A stretch of DNA of 27,135 nucleotides, from positions 1-27,135 of the IMG/VR virus record IMGVR_UViG_3300032561_000105, one strand, 5' to 3'. How positions within the stretch are numbered: position 1 is the stretch's first letter; each line of letters starts with the position of its first letter. Below, in pieces: positions 23,566 to 27,135 of the stretch. Made by a program: the position numbers and the translations under genes. The notes beneath the pieces were generated by a model. That model made no database searches and was not told where the DNA came from. It saw only the letters and a program-made list of their open reading frames with translations. Source of the DNA: a virus.

Positions 23566-23921
23566 TGACTATTATCAATCATTTAATTGGCGTTATTCAA
23601 GGTAAGCACCCTTTATCTACTAAACGATCTAATCAATGGTCTAAAGTTAGAAAACAATTTTTAGGTAATAATCCTAAATGTGCTTTATGTAATGGTACAA
23701 CTAAACTTGAAGTACATCATAAAGTTCCATTTCATTTAGAACCTATGTTAGAACTTGATCCTAATAATTTAATTATTCTTTGCGAATCAGATCATAATGG
23801 CATTAATTGTCATTTAGCTTTTGGACATTTAGGTAACTTTAAAAGCCTTAATCCTGATGTTGTTGCAGATTCACTTTTATGGAATAACAAAATTGCCAAT
23901 AGAAAGTTAGGTTTAAAATGA
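23565..23921 (+). CDS. HNH endonuclease
   Basis: A 118-residue HNH protein. C39-A-L-C42 and C73/C82 can hold a structural zinc. LEVHHKVPFH (48-57) carries the first His pair, NNLIILCE (67-74) the Asn, and CHLAFGHLGNF (82-92) the later His residues. All catalytic elements are intact and the size is normal for free-standing phage HNH proteins. Similar ones are common in podovirus lysis or packaging regions and may nick DNA during packaging, or be homing-type elements. It lies between a membrane protein and the holin candidate with 1-nt and 4-nt overlaps, so it is co-translated rather than a loose insertion. Confidence 0.82.
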   Translation: MTIINHLIGVIQGKHPLSTKRSNQWSKVRKQFLGNNPKCALCNGTTKLEVHHKVPFHLEPMLELDPNNLIILCESDHNGINCHLAFGHLGNFKSLNPDVVADSLLWNNKIANRKLGLK

Positions 23922-24136
23922 ACTTCATTAAGAATCTATTTACTGAACCTGATAATCACACTTGGTGCATTGTAAAAATTCTAACTGGGTTGGGTGCGTT
24001 TACTTTTATGGTTTCAACATTAATACACATCTATATGAATAAAACATTTGACCCGCAATCTTTTGGCATTGGATTTGGTTCATTAATGGCTGGCTCAGGG
24101 GGCGGTATGAAGTTAAAGCCCGACACTCCAATATGA
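23918..24136 (+). CDS. Holin candidate
   Basis: A 72-residue protein with one strong membrane segment at about 20-40 (ILTGLGAFTFMVSTLIHIYM) and a weaker Gly-rich hydrophobic stretch at 50-63 (FGIGFGSLMAGSGGGM). A charged N-terminus (FIKNLFTEPDN) and a polar tail complete it. Proteins with 'L-F-T-E-x-D-N-x-T-x-C' and 'F-G-x-G-x-x-x-x-x-x-G-x-G' are common in phage lysis cassettes. A holin would form the inner-membrane hole that frees the endolysin, which has no signal peptide. The 4-nt overlaps with the HNH gene before it and the Rz-like gene after it (ATGA at both) support membership of the cassette. Confidence 0.6.
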   Translation: MNFIKNLFTEPDNHTWCIVKILTGLGAFTFMVSTLIHIYMNKTFDPQSFGIGFGSLMAGSGGGMKLKPDTPI

Positions 24137-24627
24137 TATTTTTACTTTCATACTGGAAGCAACTGATGGTAATTGCAGCGTTTATCGTTGTTTTGCCTGT
24201 TACTTATTACAAAGGTTATGAATCTGGTAAAGCTAAAATACAAGCAGAATGGAATCAACAACAAGTAGTAGATGCTCAAGCTGTAGCAATTGCTGATAAT
24301 AAAACTGCAACTCAAGTTATTAACGCACAAAAGGTAACTGAAAATGACGATACAAAACTTAAACAAGATATTAGTAATAACGCTAATTATTATAGCCATC
24401 ATATTGTGCCTAGAACTTCTTACGGGGTGTTCAAGCCAAACACAGAAGCCTGTGATAGCAAAATGTCCACCATTCCCGACACTCCCACTCAGTCTAACGA
24501 CAACACCGCCAACGCAGTATCTCGTGCCGACTACGAAAAACTAGCTAATGATTGTTTAGCAACTACAATACAACTTGATAATGCTCAAGAATGGGCAGCC
24601 GAACAGGTTAAAGTAGATGCTGAATAA
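24133..24627 (+). CDS. Inner-membrane spanin, Rz-like
   Basis: A 164-residue protein with an N-terminal membrane anchor (about 5-26: LSYWKQLMVIAAFIVVLPVT), the typical Y-K-G-Y-E-S-G-K boundary, and a periplasmic helical part rich in Ala, Gln, Asn and Asp. It contains, in the +1 frame, a short lipoprotein gene with all marks of Rz1, which confirms the assignment. The two spanins bridge inner and outer membranes and fuse them in the last step of lysis. Bases 24450-24540 are visibly richer in C than the surroundings, as expected where the overlapping frame encodes a Pro-rich peptide. It overlaps the endolysin start by 11 nt. Confidence 0.8.
   Translation: MIFLLSYWKQLMVIAAFIVVLPVTYYKGYESGKAKIQAEWNQQQVVDAQAVAIADNKTATQVINAQKVTENDDTKLKQDISNNANYYSHHIVPRTSYGVFKPNTEACDSKMSTIPDTPTQSNDNTANAVSRADYEKLANDCLATTIQLDNAQEWAAEQVKVDAE
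24344..24544 (+). CDS. Outer-membrane spanin lipoprotein, Rz1-like, nested inside Rz
   Basis: A 66-residue frame lies wholly inside the Rz-like gene in the +1 frame. It begins MTIQNLNKILVITLIIIAII with a positively charged start and a hydrophobic signal, then a lipobox L-L-T-G-C with the lipidated Cys at 29. The mature part of 38 residues is Pro/Thr-rich (CPPFPTLPLSLTTTPPTQYL), the usual composition of Rz1. AAGG lies about 9 nt before its ATG. It should be lipidated, sorted to the outer membrane, and bound by the C-terminus of Rz. The fully nested arrangement equals that of lambda Rz/Rz1. No other explanation fits a lipobox and proline tail in this position. Confidence 0.85.
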   Translation: MTIQNLNKILVITLIIIAIILCLELLTGCSSQTQKPVIAKCPPFPTLPLSLTTTPPTQYLVPTTKN

Positions 24628-25147
24628 CTTTCAAAAGTCATTACAGTACGTTTTAGCTAGTGAGGGCGGTTTTGTAGATAATAAAGCAGATAGTGGTGGT
24701 GCTACAATGAAAGGCATCACATTAAACACATATAGATTGTTTAAGAAGAATAGTCACCTAACAGCGAACGATTTAAAAAGCATTTCTGATGCTGATGTAT
24801 CAACTATTTATTTTAAGAGCTATTGGAACGCTTGTAGATGCTCTGAATTACCAAATGGTATAGATTATTTAATGTTAGATGCAAGTTGTAATACTGGTGT
24901 TGGCAGAGCTATTAAAACATTACAAAAATCTGTAGGCGCAGATGTTGATGGTAATTTAGGTTCAATTACATTAGCTTTAGTTAATAAACATGATATATCT
25001 GACTTAATTAGAACATTTAGCGATCAAAAAGAAGCTTTTTATAAAAATTTAGTTATTGTTAAACCATCACAGCAAGTATTTTTACAAGGTTGGCTTAATA
25101 GAATTGAGCAAGTTAAAAATAATGCTATAAAGTTTATATTATCGTAG
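24617..25147 (+). CDS. Endolysin, GH108 muramidase with C-terminal PG-binding domain
   Basis: A 176-residue peptidoglycan hydrolase. The N-terminal half begins MLNNFQKSLQYVLASEGGFV with the GH108 catalytic Glu at 16 in 'E-G-G-F/Y', then NKADSGGATMKGIT (about 22-35), the family hallmark. YFKSYWNACRCSELPNGIDY follows. Residues about 85-160 (DASCNTGVGRAIKTLQKSVG, ADVDGNLGSITLA) match the PG_binding_3 domain that normally follows GH108. The enzyme cleaves the N-acetylmuramic acid-N-acetylglucosamine bond. It has no signal peptide or SAR segment, so release depends on a holin. It is the last plus-strand gene; its end overlaps the convergent minus-strand gene by 9 nt. Confidence 0.9.
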   Translation: MLNNFQKSLQYVLASEGGFVDNKADSGGATMKGITLNTYRLFKKNSHLTANDLKSISDADVSTIYFKSYWNACRCSELPNGIDYLMLDASCNTGVGRAIKTLQKSVGADVDGNLGSITLALVNKHDISDLIRTFSDQKEAFYKNLVIVKPSQQVFLQGWLNRIEQVKNNAIKFILS

Positions 25148-25321
25148 CTCTATTACACTTTCTGATTCTTGTTGTTTAGTTAATCGTTTACGGTGTAATA
25201 GAAGTAACTTTGCAATCGCAAACAGTACAGCATAGTCATCTTCATCAAGCACTTCAGGAAAAGTAATACCAACGCTCCAGCAATCTTCTATTAAGTGCTG
25301 AAGCTCGTTAGCATCACTCAT
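25139..25321 (-). CDS. Small helical phage protein, unknown function
   Basis: A 60-residue acidic/basic protein (MSDANELQHLIEDCWSVGIT) with the helix EDDYAVLFAIAKLLLLHRKR and a polar tail. It is the last gene of the minus-strand array and ends convergently inside the endolysin gene. Its start overlaps the stop of a 20-codon frame upstream (ATGA), pointing to coupled translation. No family was recognised. The size and position (near the end of a string of tiny genes) suggest a phage regulator or host-takeover peptide, but that is only inference. Confidence 0.55.
   Translation of the reverse strand: MSDANELQHLIEDCWSVGITFPEVLDEDDYAVLFAIAKLLLLHRKRLTKQQESESVIELR
25150..25201. repeat. 9-bp inverted repeat at the convergent gene ends
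   Basis: CTATTACAC (25150-25158) and GTGTAATAG (25193-25201) are perfect inverted copies with 34 nt between. They sit just after the endolysin stop and inside the end of the convergent minus gene. No T-run follows, so it is not a standard terminator; it could act as a 3' hairpin. Chance is not excluded. Confidence 0.4.
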
Positions 25322-25380
25322 TTTTTAGGCAACTGTAATAACTCTCGTAGCTCTGCCATTTCTTCGTCTGTTAGCATCAT
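25318..25380 (-). CDS. 20-codon micropeptide gene in the minus array
   Basis: The frame MMLTDEEMAELRELLQLPKK is bounded by overlaps: its ATG overlaps the stop of the gene at 25377 (ATGA) and its own stop overlaps the start at 25321 (ATGA). It would be an amphipathic acidic helix. The double 4-nt overlap, the same as at other junctions of this array, is the argument for translation. There is no strong ribosome binding site. It may simply serve to carry ribosomes to the next gene. Confidence 0.4.
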   Translation of the reverse strand: MMLTDEEMAELRELLQLPKK

Positions 25381-25676
25381 TTTGGCATTTTCACTTTCTT
25401 AATGCCAGCAGCATTTCTCAAATCATGACTGTGTAAACGTTTGCCTACTGACTTAGGCACTTCTTTAGCTTTCTCAGCAACTTTAGCAGCTTCTTTACGA
25501 TTAACAATTTTAAGATTAGATAATTCAAATTCATGTTTAGCGTGTTTAGCTGCTTTGCCTTCTCGCTTTTTAAGCTCTTGGTGACTCCACGCTTTACTTG
25601 GAGCTACTATAACTTTTCCATCTTTTTCCTTTATTGCAGGTACCAGTACACTTAACTTTGTTTTATTCTTAGCCAT
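25377..25676 (-). CDS. Basic phage protein with H-D-L-R-N-A-A-G-I-K-K motif
   Basis: A 99-residue Lys-rich protein (MAKNKTKLSVLVPAIKEKDG) with a helical middle part, REGKAAKHAKHEFELSNLKI, and the end HSHDLRNAAGIKKVKMPK. Basic charge suggests nucleic-acid or virion-DNA association; I recognise no family. A clear AGGAG on the minus strand precedes its ATG, and this ribosome binding site lies in the last codons of the 18-residue membrane peptide gene upstream. The sequence is complete and free of frameshifts. It is the largest gene in the distal half of the array. Confidence 0.6.
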   Translation of the reverse strand: MAKNKTKLSVLVPAIKEKDGKVIVAPSKAWSHQELKKREGKAAKHAKHEFELSNLKIVNRKEAAKVAEKAKEVPKSVGKRLHSHDLRNAAGIKKVKMPK

Positions 25677-25678
25677 GA

Positions 25679-25735
25679 TTAGCTCCTATTTACTATTAAA
25701 ATAACAATAATAACAATTAATAAAAAATGTGTCAT
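25679..25735 (-). CDS. 18-residue membrane micropeptide
   Basis: The frame MTHFLLIVIIVILIVNRS has twelve consecutive hydrophobic residues (FLLIVIIVILIV) flanked by polar ends, enough for a short membrane helix. GGAG lies 7 nt before its ATG, in the last codons of the upstream gene, and 2 nt separate the two genes. Its own last codons (AGG AGC) contain the ribosome binding site of the following gene. It fills an otherwise empty 61-nt gap in a packed array. Very AT-rich DNA can give such frames by chance, so this remains a candidate. Confidence 0.45.
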   Translation of the reverse strand: MTHFLLIVIIVILIVNRS

Positions 25736-25737
25736 TT

Positions 25738-25902
25738 TTATGCTCCAATGTTATGTCGTTTCTCAACTTCTCTAACAAACTCTACGGCTGTACCACCATG
25801 TACCATGGCTATGGTCATCCATATTTCTGTAATTTCAGCTTCAGTTAAAGGCATACGATTGCGTAATATTTCAGCATTTAAATCTTTATGGTTGCATGGC
25901 AT
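25738..25902 (-). CDS. Small phage protein, unknown function
   Basis: A 54-residue protein beginning MPCNHKDLNAEILRNRMPLT and continuing EAEITEIWMTIAMVHGGTAV, then EFVREVEKRHNIGA. The ATG at 25902 is chosen over one at 25908 because AGGAGA (25910-25914) then has a 7-nt spacing instead of 1 nt. The pattern 'M-P-L-T-x-x-E-I ... F-x-R-x-V-E-x-x-H-x-I' is familiar from small early proteins of phages of betaproteobacteria and others; no function is known. It overlaps the gene upstream by 17 nt. Confidence 0.6.
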   Translation of the reverse strand: MPCNHKDLNAEILRNRMPLTEAEITEIWMTIAMVHGGTAVEFVREVEKRHNIGA

Positions 25903-26047
25903 CACCATTCTCCTGTTTTAATACATCTTCATCATCAACAACTACTTCTTTTTCAGGCTTACGAAAGATAGCATCAAAGTTATCTGCATATGTTTTGCTA
26001 GGCTTAGTCTGCATTAGATCGCCTGTAATTAGATTATGTTTATTCAT
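25886..26047 (-). CDS. Small acidic phage protein, unknown function
   Basis: A 53-residue frame (MNKHNLITGDLMQTKPSKTY) with ADNFDAIFRKPEKEVVVDDE and a polar end. AAGGAG lies 7 nt before the ATG, which is a strong ribosome binding site, and the frame overlaps its neighbours by 8 nt (upstream) and 17 nt (downstream), as other genes of the array do. The element 'K-T-Y-A-D-N-F-D-x-I-F' appears in short phage proteins of unknown role. It is too short for most gene callers. Confidence 0.55.
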   Translation of the reverse strand: MNKHNLITGDLMQTKPSKTYADNFDAIFRKPEKEVVVDDEDVLKQENGDAMQP

Positions 26048-26402
26048 CGTTCTTCTCCTTTAATGCCTTCTCAATAGTCTTAGCAAACATAACTGGATAA
26101 TCCCATTCTTTATTCTTACCTAAAAAGTTAGCTATATCCCATATCTCATCATCACTCAACCCATGCCATTGTTTTGGGTGGGTGTAGAGTTCATATGGTT
26201 GATGGCTAATCTTTTGCTCTCTAGTTGGCTTAGTAGGTAAGAAGTAAATATCCTGATGGTCAGGGTTTCTATTTACCATAACCCAAGCATAAGGCTCTTG
26301 TGTTGGTTGTTCCGCTAGTGCTTCTTTACAGGCATCAAGAATATCTTGTTGATGAATTTCTAAACCATCAATCGCCATCTTTAATGCTTCATCTTTAGTC
26401 AT
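26040..26402 (-). CDS. Phage hypothetical protein with E-P-Y-A-W-V and Y-T-H-P-x-x-W segments
   Basis: A 120-residue protein: an N-terminal helix (MTKDEALKMAIDGLEIHQQD, then ACKEALAEQP), the segment QEPYAWVMVNRNPDHQDIYF, then YELYTHPKQWHGLSDDEIWD and a final helix (FAKTIEKALKEKND). This layout, with 'L-Y-T-x-P' and 'L-S/T-D-D/E-E-I', is a recurring type in tailed phages, often in the early region; the biochemical role is not known. AGAGGTGCAAG before its ATG serves as the ribosome binding site and is the 3' end of the upstream gene. It overlaps that gene by 8 nt. Confidence 0.6.
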   Translation of the reverse strand: MTKDEALKMAIDGLEIHQQDILDACKEALAEQPTQEPYAWVMVNRNPDHQDIYFLPTKPTREQKISHQPYELYTHPKQWHGLSDDEIWDIANFLGKNKEWDYPVMFAKTIEKALKEKNDE

Positions 26403-26634
26403 CTTGCACCTCTAGTTTAATTTTTCCAAAATACTGCCAATGTGCAGGTGCACCAATGGGTGATTGGCTATGTATAAAGAAGTCACCATCAGCATATACA
26501 TACAAATACTTTTTCTCTTTTATTTTATCTTGTCTCGCATGTTCGATTCTTGCCATTAAATCCACAACATTTGTTACATTGTCAAGTTGCTTTTGAAGTT
26601 TGTTGAGTTTTTCAAGCAATTCAGCTTTTCTCAT
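26395..26634 (-). CDS. Small coiled-coil protein, C-terminal paralogue of its neighbour
   Basis: A 79-residue protein. The ATG at 26634 is chosen since GGAGGT then lies 5 nt upstream; a longer reading from 26787 runs through the neighbouring gene in another frame. Residues 1-35 form a coiled coil (MRKAELLEKLNKLQKQLDNV). The second half, KYLYVYADGDFFIHSQSPIG ... WQYFGKIKLEVQDD, resembles the end of the next gene upstream (QYMYVYRCTADSEFRL ... WKLKGKIKLEVDDE), so the two are paralogues in that part. The function is unknown. The last codons are at the same time the ribosome binding site of the following gene. Confidence 0.6.
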   Translation of the reverse strand: MRKAELLEKLNKLQKQLDNVTNVVDLMARIEHARQDKIKEKKYLYVYADGDFFIHSQSPIGAPAHWQYFGKIKLEVQDD

Positions 26635-26917
26635 CATCCACCTCCAATTTAATTTTGCCTTTAAGTTTCCAACGAGAGCCTTCCATATTTCCATCTTCAT
26701 GTAATCGAAATTCGCTATCTGCTGTACATCTATACACATACATATACTGTGGCTCTTTTGGTTGTGGTTTAATGCGGAACTCTGCACCGCTTGTATAAAA
26801 TGTAGGGGTAACTACATTATGCCAACCAGTCCAGCCTGATGCATTTTCAAGTGATTGCTCAATCTCAGCCCCATCAGCCCACGCATGAATTTCTTTTGCC
26901 CATTTATGTTGTGTCAT
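26621..26917 (-). CDS. Phage hypothetical protein with Y-M-Y-V-Y ... G-K-I-K-L-E-V domain
   Basis: A 98-residue protein starting at MTQHKWAKEIHAWADGAEIE (ATG at 26917, behind AAGGAAACAAA). The longer reading from 26965 overlaps a better-supported small gene. The N-terminal 'H-A-W-A-D-G-x-x-I-[EQ]' and ASGWTGWHNVVTPTFYTSGA followed by EFRIKPQPKEP are a common phage module ('W-x-D-x-x-x-P-x-F ... [YF]-R-I-K-P-x-P'). This is followed by the domain YMYVYRCTADSEFRLHEDG, then RWKLKGKIKLEVDDE. Role unknown. ATGA overlap with the previous gene and 14-nt overlap with the next. Confidence 0.62.
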   Translation of the reverse strand: MTQHKWAKEIHAWADGAEIEQSLENASGWTGWHNVVTPTFYTSGAEFRIKPQPKEPQYMYVYRCTADSEFRLHEDGNMEGSRWKLKGKIKLEVDDEKS

Positions 26918-27012
26918 TTTGTTTCCTTGATATTCTTCCAATTCTGTTTCCAGACTTCTACCCAATTTTTAGGATTAAAACCAAACCAAAAATTCTTCCA
27001 AAAGTTAGTCAT
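26914..27012 (-). CDS. 32-residue Trp-rich peptide
   Basis: The frame begins MTNFWKNFWFGFNPKNWVEV and ends WKQNWKNIKETK. It has five Trp and four Phe in 32 residues and a net positive charge. GGAGGT lies 5 nt before the ATG, a very strong ribosome binding site, and the frame overlaps the upstream gene by 8 nt and the downstream gene by 4 nt (ATGA). The aromatic and basic pattern would suit insertion at a membrane surface; no family was recognised. Confidence 0.5.
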   Translation of the reverse strand: MTNFWKNFWFGFNPKNWVEVWKQNWKNIKETK

Positions 27013-27135
27013 CTTGTACCTCCGTAACAAATATCTTTAAAGTCTTTCCATTGTCCTGATAACTGAATTGCAACTCTTTAACTTTCCAGTTGGTATAGGT
27101 TCTTCCATCAGCATCAATTACTTCTAATCTAGTTG
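27005..27135 (-). CDS. C-terminal fragment of small phage protein (R-L-E-V-I-D ... L-K-I-F-V)
   Basis: The gene enters from the right edge; 42 complete codons precede TAA at 27005-27007. The visible part reads TRLEVIDADGRTYTNWKVKE, then LQFSYQDNGKTLKIFVTEVQ and D-D. The pattern 'R-L-E-V-I-D-x-x-G-R-x-Y ... L-Q-D-x-G-x-T-L-K-I-F-V' is one I know from short proteins of many tailed phages, with no function assigned. Its end (EVQDD, stop) is nearly identical in DNA to the end of the gene at 26395. It provides the GGAGGT ribosome binding site for the Trp-rich peptide. Confidence 0.6.
   Translation of the reverse strand, partial: TRLEVIDADGRTYTNWKVKELQFSYQDNGKTLKIFVTEVQDD

Noticed and set aside
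24148-24402. 84-codon hydrophobic minus-strand frame inside the spanin gene
   Set aside because: It looks like a membrane protein only because it is antisense to AT-rich, Asn/Lys/Gln-coding DNA; the sense frames Rz and Rz1 explain this region.
25727-25921. 64-codon plus-strand frame in the minus-strand region
   Set aside because: It is opposite two minus-strand genes with good ribosome binding sites, and has no start signal of its own.
26635-26787. Upstream extension of the gene at 26395 by about 50 codons
   Set aside because: It runs through the neighbouring gene in another frame; the ATG at 26634 has GGAGGT at 5 nt.
26839-27040. Two plus-strand frames of about 60 codons at the right end
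   Set aside because: Both overlap each other and lie antisense to overlapping minus-strand genes with GGAGGT or AAGGA sites.
1-27135. tRNA genes, CRISPR arrays, integrase, attachment sites, insertion sequences
   Set aside because: Looked for by eye and not found; nearly all bases are explained by genes. A tRNA scan would be needed for certainty.

Overview
This window is part of an AT-rich tailed-phage genome (or prophage/viral metagenome fragment). The plus strand, from the left edge to about 25147, carries a continuous late module in the order of Salmonella phage P22: small terminase, large terminase, portal, scaffold, coat, tail accessory gp4-like, gp10-like, a small gene in the gp26 position, gp14-like, gp7-like, gp20-like and gp16-like ejection proteins. 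This predicts a short-tailed podovirus. A nested Rz/Rz1 spanin pair and a GH108-type endolysin without a signal peptide imply a Gram-negative host. The base composition, the phage-borne GroES and the 'GGTG'-repeat fibre resemble phages of aquatic bacteria, but the host genus cannot be read from the sequence. No integrase, tRNA, CRISPR array or insertion sequence was seen.

Layout. 1-783: end of a small D-W-C-G-E protein, a GroES co-chaperonin and two small phage proteins. 799-4528: DNA packaging (TerS, a Terminase_3-type TerL, a P22-type portal). 4528-5488: three poorly understood small genes, the first a probable cargo gene. 5489-8260: a sigma70-like promoter, scaffold, P22-fold coat and a small beta-rich protein, closed by an intrinsic terminator. 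8272-13965: small beta-rich structural proteins, a 1026-residue tail fibre, a fibre-assembly-chaperone-like protein, an apparent homing-endonuclease scar and two phage-specific hypotheticals. 13975-22581: tail hub and ejection proteins, with a second sigma70-like promoter before gp10. 22583-25147: collar-domain protein and lysis region (membrane protein, HNH nuclease, holin candidate, Rz with embedded Rz1, endolysin).

25139-27135 lies on the minus strand and converges on the late module. It is a row of eleven very small genes that overlap or are separated by no more than 2 nt, reading toward the lysis genes. Several are too short for usual gene callers, including an 18-residue membrane peptide and a 32-residue Trp-rich peptide. 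Neighbouring genes here share C-terminal ends and nearly identical gene junctions.

How it works together: terminase and portal package DNA into a shell built from scaffold and P22-fold coat, whose folding may use the phage GroES with host GroEL. The gp4/gp10-like hub closes the portal, gp7/20/16-like proteins leave with the DNA at infection, the fibres bind the host, and holin, endolysin and spanins release progeny. The most noteworthy signals are the homing-endonuclease scar at 13022-13260, a beta domain repeated in gp4-like and gp10-like with another domain nested inside one copy, the cargo gene at 4528-5046, and the tightly packed minus-strand array.
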